From: Pseudooceanicola atlanticus
Lineage (GTDB): Bacteria > Pseudomonadota > Alphaproteobacteria > Rhodobacterales > Rhodobacteraceae
Length of the DNA stretch: 64,000 nucleotides
Direction: 5' to 3'
Assembly (NCBI RefSeq): GCF_000768315.1
Contig: NZ_AQQX01000014.1
Location: forward strand, 19,067 to 83,066
This document shows, one piece after another, positions 27,848 to 38,820 of this stretch. The notes beneath the pieces are model-generated. The model saw only the letters and a program-made list of their open reading frames with translations, had not been told where the DNA came from and did not search any database. The position numbers and the translations under genes are program-made. How positions within the stretch are numbered: position 1 is the first letter of the stretch; each line of letters begins with the position of its first letter.

Positions 27848-28471
27848 ATGACGGCCGTCACGATCTTTGCGGTGCTCGATCTGCTGGGCACCTTCGTCTT
27901 CGGGTTGAGCGGCGCAATGGTGGCGATCCGCCGTCAGCTGGACCTGTTCGGCATCATGGTGCTGGCCACGGCCACGGGCGTGGTGGGCGGCACGATCCGG
28001 GACATCCTGTTGGGCGACACGCCGCCCGCCGTGTTGCAGAACCTGGTGCCGCTGGCAGTGACCTGTGCGGCGGGGCTGTGCGGGTTCTTCTTCTTTTCGC
28101 TGATCGACCGGCTGAACCGGCCGGTCATGCTGCTGGATGCGGTCGGCCTTGGGGTGTTCGCGGTGGCGGGCTGCCAGAAGGCGCTGGTCTTCGGGCTGGA
28201 ACTGCCGGGCGCGGTGCTGCTGGGCATGATCAGCGCCGTGGGCGGCGGCGTGGTGCGCGACGTGATGGCGGCAGAGGTGCCGCGCGTCCTGCACGAGGAG
28301 GTCTATGCCCTGGCGGCCTTGGCCGGGGCGCTGACCTACGGGCTGGGCCTGCGGGCGGGATTGCCGGGCACCTATGCGGCGAGCGGAGCGATCCTGCTGG
28401 CCTTTGTGCTGCGGGTGGCCAGCGTGCGGTTCGGGTGGCGGTTGCCACGGGCGCCCGGCGGCCCGAGGTGA
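27848..28471 (+). CDS. TRIC-type cation channel family protein (UPF0126)
   Basis: A 207-aa protein with seven hydrophobic segments in two similar halves. Each half carries the family signature, GVVGGTIRDILLG at about 45-57 and AVGGGVVRDVMAAEVP at about 129-144. Bacterial relatives (YadS/UPF0126) are homologues of the trimeric intracellular cation channel. The C-terminal tail is Pro/Arg-rich. AAGAGGAGG lies six bases ahead of the ATG. It is monocistronic between the ahcY terminator and an AT-rich gap. Confidence 0.85.
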   Translation: MTAVTIFAVLDLLGTFVFGLSGAMVAIRRQLDLFGIMVLATATGVVGGTIRDILLGDTPPAVLQNLVPLAVTCAAGLCGFFFFSLIDRLNRPVMLLDAVGLGVFAVAGCQKALVFGLELPGAVLLGMISAVGGGVVRDVMAAEVPRVLHEEVYALAALAGALTYGLGLRAGLPGTYAASGAILLAFVLRVASVRFGWRLPRAPGGPR

Positions 28472-28643
28472 GTCGCGGCTGTCAAATCTTCTGACGTTGA
28501 AAGTTTCATAATTTCAAAGAATTTTTCACGAAAATTATTGTAGTTTTTACGGCCCCTTTTTTGCCCCTCGTGCGTTGTCCCGACGTGAACGCCCGTTCAT
28601 TTGCGGCGCGGTTCGCGGCACGGAAAACTGGTAGGAGGCACCA

Positions 28644-28997
28644 TTGGCCTGGAAGGTCGCATTCGTCATGTCCTGTCTGACCCTCGCATCCAATGGTGCG
28701 GGAGCGGAGGATCTGGGCAGATGCGTGTCCCTCGATACGGCCTTTGGTCAGCATTGCGACTCGCGCAATTCCCTGACGGTTACCGCGACGAATACCTGCC
28801 AGCAGCCAGCCTATGTCAAAGGCTGCGCGCAAAATCGTGACGGCACCTGGGCCTGCGGCAGCGAGGCGGCCTTGAGCCCGTCGAAGAGCGTGCAATTGGC
28901 GCAGGCCTGTTACAGTTCCGGCCGGTACAAGTTTGCGGCGTGCAGCGACGGGGCGTCGGAATGCGGGTTTCCCGATCCGGAGCCGTTCAGCCAGTGA
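28644..28997 (+). CDS. Small secreted cysteine-rich protein, unknown function
   Basis: A 117-aa protein with a TTG start preceded by TAGGAGG at ideal spacing. Residues 1-21 look like a signal peptide ending at GAGA. The mature part (about 96 aa) has eight cysteines (GRC, QHC, NTC, KGC, WAC, QAC, AAC, SEC), enough for four disulphides in the periplasm or outside the cell. I do not recognise the family. The 170 bp upstream are strikingly AT-rich (28490-28560) and probably hold the promoter. A ten-base-pair hairpin follows the gene. Confidence 0.65.
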   Translation: MAWKVAFVMSCLTLASNGAGAEDLGRCVSLDTAFGQHCDSRNSLTVTATNTCQQPAYVKGCAQNRDGTWACGSEAALSPSKSVQLAQACYSSGRYKFAACSDGASECGFPDPEPFSQ

Positions 28998-29015
28998 TGT
29001 GAGGAAATTGGGGAT

Positions 29016-29041
29016 GTCCCGCGCCGGGTGTGGCGCGGGAC
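29016..29041. terminator. Hairpin between convergent genes, possible terminator
   Basis: GTCCCGCGCC (29016-29025), loop GGGTGT, GGCGCGGGAC (29032-29041) form a perfect ten-base stem. There is no good T-run on either side (GGTTTC on the right), so termination is likely but weaker than at the other sites. It sits between the secreted-protein gene and the convergent symporter gene. Confidence 0.6.
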
Positions 29042-29056
29042 GGTTTCAAGCCGCGT

Positions 29057-30595
<1,539 letters not shown>

Positions 30596-30614
30596 AGCTT
30601 TCAAACTCCTTCGC

Positions 30615-31052
30615 TCAGGGTACGATGACGGTTGGCACGGGCGCGACCTGCGCCAGACCGATGGGAACCGAGCCGAAGACCCGTGCCGCCATGGATTGCG
30701 ACCCGGCGCGGCCGACAAAGATCATTGCGGCATCTTCCTGGGCGGCGATCTCGGCGATGAGTTCGACGACGTTGCCGAATTTCAACCTGCAGTCGACTGC
30801 GATTCCCGCCGCCTTGACCTTTTCCATCGCCGGATCGAGCACGGCCGACTTGGCGCGCTCGAGCTCTTCCGCGCGGCGCTGCTTGCGTTCTTCAAGCTCC
30901 TGCGGCGTGAGGAAGGAATATGGTGACCATTCGAGGATATGGACCAATAATAATTGGGCCCCGTCCTTCTTGGCCCGTTCGATCGCGTAATCGATCAGGC
31001 TGGTATCGCCGTCGCCGCCTTCGTAAGCGACGACAAAGGTTTCCGTCGTCAT
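30615..31052 (-). CDS. Universal stress protein (UspA family)
   Basis: A 145-aa Usp domain. It starts FVVAYEGGDGDTSLIDYAI, with the nucleotide-binding tail seen as MIFVGRAGSQSMAARVFGSVP (shown as IFVGRAGSQSMAARVFG), near the ATP-binding G-x2-G-x9-G(S/T) signature. The start at 31052 has a GGGGGA site. It precedes the AGCS symporter gene by 19 bp; pairing of Usp domains with transporters suggests regulation of uptake, which is inference. Confidence 0.88.
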   Translation of the reverse strand: MTTETFVVAYEGGDGDTSLIDYAIERAKKDGAQLLLVHILEWSPYSFLTPQELEERKQRRAEELERAKSAVLDPAMEKVKAAGIAVDCRLKFGNVVELIAEIAAQEDAAMIFVGRAGSQSMAARVFGSVPIGLAQVAPVPTVIVP

Positions 31053-31212
31053 GCGGTGTCCCCCGTTCCATTTTTTTGCGTTTCGCACCCGATCCGGGGC
31101 GCGCCTTCGGATCGGCCGCAGGTTGAGCCTGCGCGATGCGTCATGAACTTGTCACGAAAAAAGCTGCACTCTGGGTTGAGCTTTCTTCGGTGAGCAAAAA
31201 ATTAAGAAACTT

Positions 31213-31241
31213 TTCGCGTTTTCCGGACGCGGGTCTATAAA
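31213..31241 (+). promoter_or_regulatory. Possible promoter of the DUF2853 gene
   Basis: TATAAA at 31236-31241 lies 17 bp after TTCGCG at 31213-31218. The -10 match is good and the -35 poor. It is about 67 bp upstream of the ATG in an AT-rich stretch. Confidence 0.35.
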
Positions 31242-31307
31242 AGTGGTGTCGACAGGGGAAAATACGCCTGAGGCCAGTGCTTTGACGGGAATAAGAGGAA
31301 GACTGAA

Positions 31308-31649
31308 ATGGGTAAGAGAGACGATCTGATCGCGAAGTATGCCGACGATCTGAAAGAGAAATGCGGAATGACCCCCGACATGGATCTTTTGACCAAGGTC
31401 ACGATTGGCTGCGGGCCTTCGATCTACAATGACGACGCGTCCACCGTCGCCAGCAGCCAGGAGAGCGAGCTGGAAACGGTGAAAGAGAACTTCCTGATGA
31501 AGAAGCTTGGCCTGGCCGATGGGCCCGAGCTGATGCAGGCGATTGACAGCGTGCTTGAGACCTATGGCAAGTCGAACCGCAACAAGTACCGCGCGGTCGT
31601 CTATTACATGCTCGTCAAACATTTCGGAAAAGAAGCCGTTTACGGCTGA
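31308..31649 (+). CDS. DUF2853 family protein
   Basis: A 113-aa soluble, charged, mostly helical protein. I recognise the family from MGKRDDLIAKYADDLKEK, DMDLLTKVTIGCGPSIYN and the C-terminal NRNKYRAVVYYMLVKHFGK. The function is unknown. AAGAGGAAG precedes the start. It is monocistronic, with an AT-rich promoter region shared with the divergent usp gene and a strong terminator about 120 bp after the stop. Confidence 0.85.
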   Translation: MGKRDDLIAKYADDLKEKCGMTPDMDLLTKVTIGCGPSIYNDDASTVASSQESELETVKENFLMKKLGLADGPELMQAIDSVLETYGKSNRNKYRAVVYYMLVKHFGKEAVYG

Positions 31650-31768
31650 TTTTTTAAGATATGTCCGAAATTAGGGGCATTCTAACGACTTGCGGTTTTG
31701 ACGACGCCCCTGGTCGGTATAGTATTCCTGAAGGGCCGCTTCGTGGTGGGAGTGGGTCTTGAGTGTTG

Positions 31769-31799
31769 AAGGGTCCGGATTTGGTGTCCGGACCCTTTT
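31769..31799. terminator. Rho-independent terminator
   Basis: Arms AAGGGTCCGGA (31769-31779) and TCCGGACCCTT (31787-31797) form an eleven-base stem with a seven-base loop and end in TTTT. It lies between DUF2853 and the convergent DUF1761 gene and can serve both. Confidence 0.88.
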
Positions 31800-31811
31800 C
31801 ACGTCCGGGGT

Positions 31812-32204
31812 TCAGAACAGGCCCAGCACCAGTCCGATCACCGCCGATCCGAGGATCGAATAGCCACCATCGAGGATCGTCAGCTTGAACGGACGCTGCG
31901 CATAGGCGTAATTCATCGCGACCCAGGGCGTGATGAAGAAGAGGCCGATCCCCAGCCCGGCGACCAGGCTTTCGCCAAGGGTTTCGATCCCCGCCATGGC
32001 AAAGATGTGCCGCATCATTCCCGCGACGAGGATCATGCAGATGCCGGCGATCACGAAAGGCAGGGGCGAGCCGTTCTTCGGGCGGCCGGTTTCGTCGACC
32101 TCGATCCCCGCGGCCTGTATCCAGGGTTTCGACAGCGCCATGTACCAGACCGCGCCCATGGCAAACCCCGCAAGAGCCGCCACCAAAACTGCCACAACGC
32201 CCAT
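31812..32204 (-). CDS. DUF1761 family membrane protein
   Basis: A 130-aa protein with four hydrophobic segments. It matches DUF1761 by the N-terminal AGFAMGAVWYMALSKPW and the C-terminal LDGGYSILGSAVIGLVLG. Function unknown. The start at 32204 (MGVVAVLVAAL) has AGGAGG six bases upstream, which decides it over an in-frame ATG nine codons earlier. It stands 69 bp downstream of the EVE gene on the same strand. Confidence 0.8.
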   Translation of the reverse strand: MGVVAVLVAALAGFAMGAVWYMALSKPWIQAAGIEVDETGRPKNGSPLPFVIAGICMILVAGMMRHIFAMAGIETLGESLVAGLGIGLFFITPWVAMNYAYAQRPFKLTILDGGYSILGSAVIGLVLGLF

Positions 32205-32273
32205 CTCATCCTCCTGAAGCACAGCGTTCACGGGGTGAGTTTAGGCAGGGAACCGAGCGATCGCCTAGCGTTT

Positions 32274-32696
32274 TCAGACGCCGTCGACGCCGCCCATCTT
32301 GCAGATCAGGGCCCATTCGTCTTCGGTGACGGGTTGGACCGACAGGCGGGAATTCTTGACCAGAACCATGTCTGACAGCGCCTCGGTCGCCTTGATATCG
32401 TCCAGCGTGACCGGGTTGGGCACCGGTTTCACGGCCTTGATGTCCACGCATTCCCAGCGGTCGTCATCGGTGGTGCTGTCGGGATGGGCTTCGGCGCAGA
32501 CCTCGACAATCCCGACGATTTCCCGCGTTTTCTGTGAATGGTAGAAGAATCCACGGTCCCCCACCGACATCTCGCGCATGAAGTTGCGGGCCTGGTAATT
32601 GCGGACGCCGTCCCATTCCTCGCCTGTCTCGCCCTTGGCGACCTGGTTGTCCCAGGACCAGGTGTCGGGTTCGGATTTGAAAAGCCAGTACCGCAT
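32274..32696 (-). CDS. EVE domain protein
   Basis: A 140-aa EVE-fold protein related to PUA and YTH domains that read modified bases. The signature [17 protein letters not shown] is at the N-terminus, followed by WDGVRNYQARNFMREM, GFFYHS and the RWECVDIKAV strand. Bacterial EVE proteins are proposed to bind modified nucleotides in DNA or tRNA. Its ATG overlaps the YciI stop. The operon order tsaD-gpsA-YciI-EVE puts it beside a tRNA-modification gene, which is suggestive only. Confidence 0.9.
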   Translation of the reverse strand: MRYWLFKSEPDTWSWDNQVAKGETGEEWDGVRNYQARNFMREMSVGDRGFFYHSQKTREIVGIVEVCAEAHPDSTTDDDRWECVDIKAVKPVPNPVTLDDIKATEALSDMVLVKNSRLSVQPVTEDEWALICKMGGVDGV

Positions 32697-32974
32697 CACC
32701 CGATCACCTTCTTCCAGGGCGTCAGGGTGACATCGGCGAAGAGCCCGGCCTTGGCATAGGGGTCGTTGTCGGCCCAGCCTTGCGCAGCGGCGGCGTCGGC
32801 CACGTCGAGGATGACCAGCGATCCGCACATGTCCCCGTTCGCGTCCAGCAGCGGGCCGGCCTGGGTGACGACTCCGGTCTCGTCGATATAGGCGAGGTGG
32901 GCATCGCGGTTGGCCTTGCGGATATCCAGCGCGCCGGGTTTGTCATGGGCCATCAGGGCAAAAAGCATCTTCAT
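32696..32974 (-). CDS. YciI family protein
   Basis: A 92-aa YCII-like protein with a ferredoxin-like fold. It begins [16 protein letters not shown] and continues RDAHLAYID, with the His and Asp of the conserved putative active site, then GSLVILDV and [10 protein letters not shown]. The family includes dehydrochlorinase-like enzymes, and the role here is unknown. It overlaps gpsA by four bases and EVE by one base, so it is part of a coupled operon. Confidence 0.87.
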   Translation of the reverse strand: MKMLFALMAHDKPGALDIRKANRDAHLAYIDETGVVTQAGPLLDANGDMCGSLVILDVADAAAAQGWADNDPYAKAGLFADVTLTPWKKVIG

Positions 32975-33927
32975 TCCTCCTTCAGGGGGCGGGAGAGCAG
33001 CAGGTCCATCACCTGCGGAACTTTCAGGTCACCGCCGATCAGGCCGACAACGGCATCGGTGATCGGCATGTCGATCTGCATCTCGCGGGCCTGGGCCTGC
33101 ACGGCGCGGGCGGTGGCCGCGCCTTCGACCGTGATCGCGGGGTCGAAATCGTCGCCCTGGCCGATGGACCGGCCAAAGCGGTAATTGCGCGAGAGGTCCG
33201 AGGTGCAGGTCAGGGTCAGATCGCCGAAGCCCGACAGCCCGGCCAGCGTTTCGGGCCGCGCGCCAAGCGCCAGCGCCATCCGCTGCATTTCCGCATAGCC
33301 CCTTGTCATCAGCGCGGCGCGGGCGCTTTCGCCCAGACCGGCCCCGATGGCGGCGCCACAGGCGATGGCCATGACGTTCTTGAGCGCCCCGCCGATTTCC
33401 GCCCCGGTGACATCCGTCGTGCGGTAGAGCCGCAGGTTCGCCGTGGTCAGCCGCTGTTGCAGGTCGCGGCCAAGCGCGTCATCGGCACAGGCCAGCGTCA
33501 GCGCGGTCGGCAGGCGGCGGGCGATGTCCTGCGCGAAGGACGGGCCGGTCAGCAGGGCGATCTGCGCGCCGGGGCGTTCCTCTTCGATGACCTGCGAGGG
33601 GCTCTTGGTCGTCGTCAGCTCGATCCCCTTGCAACAGGCGACGAGGGGATGATCGCGCAGGGCAGGGGCATCGATCAGCGCCTGGCGGAGTTTTTGCATC
33701 GGCACTGACAGCAGCGCCGGGCCGTCGGGCAGGTCGGTGATGTCGCCGGTCACCCGCAGCGCCTCGGGAAAGGCCATGTCGGGGAGCCGGGCGGCGTTGA
33801 CACGGTCGGCCTGCATCCGTGCGACATGATCGGCATCGCGGGCCCAGAGCGTGACGGGCGTGCCGCCACGCGCCATGGAGATGGCAAGCGCGGTTCCGAA
33901 AGCGCCGGCACCGATGACCGAGATCAT
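32971..33927 (-). CDS. gpsA: Glycerol-3-phosphate dehydrogenase (NAD(P)+)
   Basis: A 318-aa GpsA, which reduces dihydroxyacetone phosphate to sn-glycerol-3-phosphate for phospholipid synthesis. The nucleotide loop [10 protein letters not shown] is at 6-15, followed by [13 protein letters not shown] and the active-site region [13 protein letters not shown] (catalytic Lys) are in the middle, and [12 protein letters not shown] follows. It overlaps tsaD upstream and YciI downstream by four bases each. Confidence 0.95.
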   Translation of the reverse strand: MISVIGAGAFGTALAISMARGGTPVTLWARDADHVARMQADRVNAARLPDMAFPEALRVTGDITDLPDGPALLSVPMQKLRQALIDAPALRDHPLVACCKGIELTTTKSPSQVIEEERPGAQIALLTGPSFAQDIARRLPTALTLACADDALGRDLQQRLTTANLRLYRTTDVTGAEIGGALKNVMAIACGAAIGAGLGESARAALMTRGYAEMQRMALALGARPETLAGLSGFGDLTLTCTSDLSRNYRFGRSIGQGDDFDPAITVEGAATARAVQAQAREMQIDMPITDAVVGLIGGDLKVPQVMDLLLSRPLKEE

Positions 33928-35015
33928 GCCTTGGGTCCTTTCCGGCCGCCGCCCAGCATGCCGGCGCTGGAACGGTCCAGCGGCCAGCGGGGCCGGGCGG
34001 CCAGTGTCATGTCATCGCGTTCGCCGCGTGCGAAACGCTCCAGCCCGGCATAGGCGATCATCGCGCCATTGTCGGTGCAGAGCGCCAGCGGCGGTGCGGT
34101 GAAGGCGGTGTGCATATCGGCGCAAACAGTCTCTAACCCGGCGCGAATGGCCTTGTTCGCGGCGACACCCCCGGCCACGGCGAGCATCGGCTGCGCGGGG
34201 TTTTCGGCAAGGTAGAGCGCGAGGGCACGGCGGGTTTTCTCGGCCAGGACATCGACAACGGCGGCCTGGAACCCGGCACAGAGATCGGCGCGGTCCTGCT
34301 GGCGCAGACCGTTGCCCTCCATCACCTGGTCGCGCATCCGCAGAACGGCGGTCTTGAGCCCGGAAAAGGACATGTCACACCCTTCGCGATCCAGCAGGGG
34401 GCGCGGGAACCGGAAGCGTTTGGCGTCGCCGTTGCGCGCCTCGGCCTCGACGGAGGGGCCACCGGGCTGGGGCAGGGCGAGCAGGCGCGCGGTCTTGTCG
34501 AAGGCCTCGCCCGGGGCGTCGTCGATCGTGCCGCCAAGGCGACGGTATTCGTCGGGGCCGCGCACCAGCAGGAACTGGCAATGCCCGCCCGAGACCAGCA
34601 GCATCAGGTAGGGGAAGACCGCGCCATCGGTCAGGCGCGGCGTCAGCGCGTGCCCGGCCAGGTGGTTCACCCCGATCAGCGGCAGCCCGGCACCAAGCGC
34701 GATGCCCTTGGCGCACATCACGCCGGACATTACGCCGCCGATCAGGCCCGGCCCGGCGGTCACGGCAATCCCGTCGAGGTCGCGAAGGCCCAGCCCGGCC
34801 TGGCTCAGCGCCTGGCGCACGACATCGTCCAGACGCTCGGCATGGGCGCGGGCGGCGATTTCCGGCACGACGCCGCCAAAGGCCGCGTGCAGGCTGGTCT
34901 GGCCCTCGACCACCGAGGACAGGACCTGCGCCTTGCCCGGCTGGCCGCGTACGACCGCCGCTCCGGTATCGTCACAGGAGCTTTCCAGCCCGAGGATGGT
35001 AAGAGCGTCCGACAT
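33924..35015 (-). CDS. tsaD: tRNA t6A37 threonylcarbamoyltransferase TsaD
   Basis: A 363-aa ASKHA-fold protein that transfers the threonylcarbamoyl group to A37 of tRNA. Visible are [28 protein letters not shown], the metal-binding [12 protein letters not shown] with two histidines, [28 protein letters not shown] (shown as [15 protein letters not shown]), [21 protein letters not shown] and [15 protein letters not shown] start at MSDALTILG (35015); a longer frame shadows hemD. It leads the operon tsaD-gpsA-YciI-EVE, divergent from hemD. Confidence 0.96.
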   Translation of the reverse strand: MSDALTILGLESSCDDTGAAVVRGQPGKAQVLSSVVEGQTSLHAAFGGVVPEIAARAHAERLDDVVRQALSQAGLGLRDLDGIAVTAGPGLIGGVMSGVMCAKGIALGAGLPLIGVNHLAGHALTPRLTDGAVFPYLMLLVSGGHCQFLLVRGPDEYRRLGGTIDDAPGEAFDKTARLLALPQPGGPSVEAEARNGDAKRFRFPRPLLDREGCDMSFSGLKTAVLRMRDQVMEGNGLRQQDRADLCAGFQAAVVDVLAEKTRRALALYLAENPAQPMLAVAGGVAANKAIRAGLETVCADMHTAFTAPPLALCTDNGAMIAYAGLERFARGERDDMTLAARPRWPLDRSSAGMLGGGRKGPKA

Positions 35016-35088
35016 CGACCCGCCGATTGCATGAAGACCCCCGTGCAGGTAGCACTGGCAAGTCCCTGAAACAATGGGGAGGCGCCGG

Positions 35089-35802
35089 ATGCGACCGGTG
35101 ATCCTGATGACACGCCCCGCCCACGACGGCGCAAGCACTGCCGCAGAGTTGGCCGCGATGACCGGCTGCGACGTGGTGCAAAGCCCGGTGCTTGATGTGC
35201 GTCGGGCCGCTGCGCTGCCCCCGATGGAGGGCGTGGCGGGCGTGATCCTGACCTCGCGCAATGCCGCGCGGGTCTATGGCGATCTGGGCGGTCCCGAGCG
35301 CCCCGCGATCTGCGTCGGAGAGGCAACGGCCCGCGCGGCCCGGGCCGCCGGGTTGCACGCGGAGGTCCGGGGCGGCGATGCGGAGGCGCTGGTGCAGGCG
35401 ATGCTGGCCGATCCGGTGGCGGGCCGGTGGGTTCACCTGCGCGGGCGCCATGCTAGGGGCGATGTCGCTGCGCGACTTAACGCCGCCGGTCAGGACGTGA
35501 GCGAGGCGGTGATCTACGACCAGGTGCCGCTGCCCCTGACCGATGCCGCGCGCGATCTGCTGGGCGGGGATGCCCCGGTGATCGTGCCGCTCTATTCCCC
35601 GCGCAGCGCCAAGGAATTCAGGCGTCAGGCCGATCCGGGCGCGCCGCTGCACTGCATCGCCATGAGCGCGAACGTCGCGGCGGAACTGGACGGGATGTCG
35701 GGCGTTGATCTGATCATTGCCGAGGCGCCCGACGCCGCGGCGATGGCCCGCGCGGTAATGGCGACCCTTCAACGGGTTGAGGGCACCGGGGGCGCGCACT
35801 AA
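35089..35802 (+). CDS. hemD: Uroporphyrinogen-III synthase
   Basis: A 237-aa HemD, which cyclises hydroxymethylbilane to uroporphyrinogen III. The family is poorly conserved. Visible matches are [11 protein letters not shown] at the N-terminus, [53 protein letters not shown] and [19 protein letters not shown] lies six bases before the ATG at 35089, so I prefer it to the ATG at 35074. Its position ahead of mitofilin and HemY genes is the usual alphaproteobacterial arrangement. Confidence 0.85.
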   Translation: MRPVILMTRPAHDGASTAAELAAMTGCDVVQSPVLDVRRAAALPPMEGVAGVILTSRNAARVYGDLGGPERPAICVGEATARAARAAGLHAEVRGGDAEALVQAMLADPVAGRWVHLRGRHARGDVAARLNAAGQDVSEAVIYDQVPLPLTDAARDLLGGDAPVIVPLYSPRSAKEFRRQADPGAPLHCIAMSANVAAELDGMSGVDLIIAEAPDAAAMARAVMATLQRVEGTGGAH

Positions 35803-35850
35803 GGTAATCGTGCTGCATTTGCAAAGCAGGGATTCGAAAGGACAGTTTTC

Positions 35851-37203
35851 GTGGCCGCCAAGAAAAAATCCTCGAATGATGACGACAAGAGCGTTGATTT
35901 GGACGCCAAGTCCGCCGATCCATCCGCCGAGGAGATAGAGACCGTCCCGGGCGATGCGACCAACGGTGACGATACGGTCGAGCCGGGCGCCGAAGCCATC
36001 GAATTGCCGGAACCGGAGCGCGAGGATACGTCCACTGCCGCGTCGTCCGAGGGCGATGACAGCCTCGCTGCCGATGACAGCGTGACCGCGACCTCCGGCG
36101 AGGACAGCATCGACGCGACGGGTGATGATGCGGGCGACGACACCGCCCCCGTCGAGGACACCCCCGAGATCGCCGATACCGAGATGCCCGCCGAGGAGCG
36201 TCCCGAGCCGATCACCGAAGACACGTCCGCTGCCGCGCCGCCGCCTCCGCCGGCCCCGGCGGATGAGCCGAAGAAAGGCGGCGGTTTTTTCCCGGCGCTG
36301 CTGGGCGGCGTGATTGCCGCCGGGATCGGCTTCGGGGCCGCGACCTACATGAACATGTCGGGGGCCGGGACCGAGGATCTGACCCTGCGGCTGGACGAAC
36401 AGGACCAGGCGCTGGCCGATCTGAAATCCGCCATGCCGGAGGTGCCGGACCTGGCGCCGCTCAACGATATCTCGACCGCCAACGGCACCGCGATCGTGGC
36501 CCTGACCGAACGTCTGGACGCGATGGAGGCGAGCCTGTCGGAGATGGGCACCCAGATCACCGAGCTTGAGAAACGCCCGATCAGCGAAGGCGTGTCGGAA
36601 AGCGCGATCCAGGCCTACGAGGCCGAGCTGGCCCGGCTTCAGCAATCCATGGTCGATCAGCGCGCCGAGGTCGAGGCAATGATCGAAGAGGCGCAGAACA
36701 TGGAAGCCGCCGCTGCCGCACAGGTCGCCGACAGCACCGCGCGCGCCGCGCTGACGCGGATCCTGTCGGCGCTGGACGAAGGCATGGGCTTTGCCGATCC
36801 GCTGGAGGAACTGGCCGCGACAGGTGTGCAGATCCCCGATGCGTTGTCCGCCAATGTCGACGGTGTGCAGACCATGGCCGATCTGCGGGGGTCGTTCCCG
36901 CCGGCCGCGCGCGCCGCCTTGCAGGTGACACGGGGGGCCGGGAACGGCTCTGTCGGGGATTTCTTCAAGACGCAGCTGGGTATCCGGTCGCTTGAACCGA
37001 AGGAAGGCGACGATCCCGACGCCATCCTGTCCCGCGCCGAAGCCGCCGTGACACGCGGTGACCTCTCCACCGCCCTGACCGAGATCGAGGCCCTGCCCGA
37101 GCCGGCCCTGGCCGAATTGTCCGCCTGGCAGGCTGCTGCGCAGACCCGTCTGGACGCTGTTGCCGCGGCCAATGGCCTGATGGCCGATCTGAACTCGAAT
37201 TAA
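35851..37203 (+). CDS. Mitofilin-like (Mic60-type) inner-membrane protein
   Basis: A 450-aa protein with a GTG start after AAAGGA. Residues 1-145 are highly acidic and Pro/Ala-rich. One membrane helix follows at about 150-172 (FFPALLGGVIAAGIGFGAA). A long coiled-coil part spans about 180-300, and a helical C-terminal region ends with the mitofilin-like signature (DLSTALTEIEALPEPALAELSAW shown as LTEIEALPEPALAELSAW). Alphaproteobacterial homologues are ancestors of mitochondrial Mic60 and shape inner membranes. It is followed by hemY after 9 bp. Confidence 0.83.
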   Translation: MAAKKKSSNDDDKSVDLDAKSADPSAEEIETVPGDATNGDDTVEPGAEAIELPEPEREDTSTAASSEGDDSLAADDSVTATSGEDSIDATGDDAGDDTAPVEDTPEIADTEMPAEERPEPITEDTSAAAPPPPPAPADEPKKGGGFFPALLGGVIAAGIGFGAATYMNMSGAGTEDLTLRLDEQDQALADLKSAMPEVPDLAPLNDISTANGTAIVALTERLDAMEASLSEMGTQITELEKRPISEGVSESAIQAYEAELARLQQSMVDQRAEVEAMIEEAQNMEAAAAAQVADSTARAALTRILSALDEGMGFADPLEELAATGVQIPDALSANVDGVQTMADLRGSFPPAARAALQVTRGAGNGSVGDFFKTQLGIRSLEPKEGDDPDAILSRAEAAVTRGDLSTALTEIEALPEPALAELSAWQAAAQTRLDAVAAANGLMADLNSN

Positions 37204-37212
37204 GGAACGCCG

Positions 37213-38745
37213 ATGCTCTGGTCCCTTGTAAAGATCGTTGTTTTCGTCGCCATGGTGGCGGCGGCCACGCTGGGTGCGAGCTATCTGCTCGATATGGAAG
37301 GTGGCGTTCTGATCGCTATGGGCGGGATCGAGATCAACCTGACCCCCCTCAAGGCGGTGATAGCCGCGGTGATCCTGGTGGTGGCGGTCTGGCTGTTCCT
37401 GAAACTGTTCGGCCTGCTGATCGCGCTGCTGCATTTCATCAATGGCGACGAAACAGCCCTGTCGCGCTATTTCGACCGCAACCGCGAGCGCAAGGGTTTC
37501 GACGCGCTGAGCGAGGGCATGATGGCGCTGGCCTCGGGCGAGGGGCGCAAGGCGCTGTCCAAGGCCGCGAAGGCCGAGAAATACCTGGATCGTCCCGAAC
37601 TGACGACCCTGCTGACCGCGCAGGCCGCGGAACAGGTGGGCGACAAGGCTAAGGCCGAACAGGCCTACAAGCGCCTGCTGGCCAACGAAAAGACCCGGTT
37701 CGTCGGCGTCCGCGGGATCATGAAGCAGAAGCTCGCCGCCGGGGATACCGACACGGCGATGGCACTGGCCGAAAAGGCCTTTGCCCTGAAGCCTGCGCAT
37801 GAGGAAGTGCAGGACACGCTGCTGAAGCTGCAGGCTCAGAAATCCGACTGGAAGGGCGCGCGCAGCACCCTGAAGGCCAAGCTCCGTCACGGCACCATGC
37901 CGCGGGACGTGCATCGCCGCCGCGACGCCGTGCTGGCCCTGTCGGAGGCCAAGGACGTCGTGGCCGAGGATTCGACCATCGAGGCCCGCGAGGCCGCGAT
38001 CGAGGCAAACCGCCTGTCCCCCGACCTGGTGCCCGCCGCCGTCATGGCCGCAAAATCCTACATCGCCCAGGGGCAGAAGCGGAACGCCACCCGCGTCATC
38101 AAGAAGGCCTGGGAGGCCGCGCCGCATCCCGACCTGGCTGCCGCCTTTGCCGCCATCGAACCCGACGAGACGCCCAAGGAACGGCTGAAGCGGTTCAACA
38201 CGCTGGTCAAGCTGGCGCCGAAGCATCGTGAAAGCCGCCTGCTGCTGGCAGAGCTGAACATCGCCGCCGAGGATTTCCCCGAAGCGCGCCGGGCCCTGGG
38301 CGACCTGGCCTCGGAAAGCCCCGATGCCCGGACCCTGACGATCATGGCCGCCGTGGAGCGCGGAGAGGGCGCCCCCGACGCCATCGTGAAGGGTTGGCTG
38401 GCGCGTGCCGTGTCCGCCCCGCGTGGCCCGCAATGGACCTGCGAGAACTGCCACCACATCCATGCCGCCTGGACCCCGATCTGCGACAATTGCGGGGCCT
38501 TCGACACGCTGGCCTGGAAGACAGGCCCCACGGCCGAGGTGCAGAGCGGAGTCAGCACCGCCATGCTGCCGCTGATCGTCGGATCGATCGAGGACAAGTC
38601 GGCCGAATCGGTGGAAGAGCCTGAGATGGCTGCGGAAACCGCCCCCGAACCTGCCGCCGAGCCGACGCTGGGACCGGAGCCCGAAGACGCGGAGATCCTG
38701 CCCCCCGAAGACACCCGGGACGAAGCCCCGCGGGCAGAGAAATAG
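37213..38745 (+). CDS. hemY: HemY-type TPR membrane protein with C-terminal zinc ribbon
   Basis: A 510-aa protein with two N-terminal membrane helices (about 3-25 and 45-72), the HemY signature HFINGDETALSRYFDRNRERKGFDALSEGMMALA (shown as DRNRERKGFDALSEGM), then TPR-like helices to about residue 390. Cys410, Cys413, Cys424 and Cys427 form a CxxC-x10-CxxC ribbon like the rubredoxin module of LapB/YciM. The tail is acidic. The biochemical role of bacterial HemY is unsettled; it is not the protoporphyrinogen oxidase of the same name. It is in the hemD operon. Confidence 0.88.
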   Translation: MLWSLVKIVVFVAMVAAATLGASYLLDMEGGVLIAMGGIEINLTPLKAVIAAVILVVAVWLFLKLFGLLIALLHFINGDETALSRYFDRNRERKGFDALSEGMMALASGEGRKALSKAAKAEKYLDRPELTTLLTAQAAEQVGDKAKAEQAYKRLLANEKTRFVGVRGIMKQKLAAGDTDTAMALAEKAFALKPAHEEVQDTLLKLQAQKSDWKGARSTLKAKLRHGTMPRDVHRRRDAVLALSEAKDVVAEDSTIEAREAAIEANRLSPDLVPAAVMAAKSYIAQGQKRNATRVIKKAWEAAPHPDLAAAFAAIEPDETPKERLKRFNTLVKLAPKHRESRLLLAELNIAAEDFPEARRALGDLASESPDARTLTIMAAVERGEGAPDAIVKGWLARAVSAPRGPQWTCENCHHIHAAWTPICDNCGAFDTLAWKTGPTAEVQSGVSTAMLPLIVGSIEDKSAESVEEPEMAAETAPEPAAEPTLGPEPEDAEILPPEDTRDEAPRAEK

Positions 38746-38820
38746 GTCTTTCCCTGTGCGGGGCTGAGTGCTATAGCCCCGCCTCACGAGGACGTCCGAT
38801 CCGGACGCCCCCGCCCTGCG

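Noticed and set aside
25744..27891. A 715-codon minus-strand frame opposite ahcY
   Set aside because: It is a shadow of ahcY, with low-complexity His/Asp/Val content and no ribosome site; it crosses the ahcY terminator.
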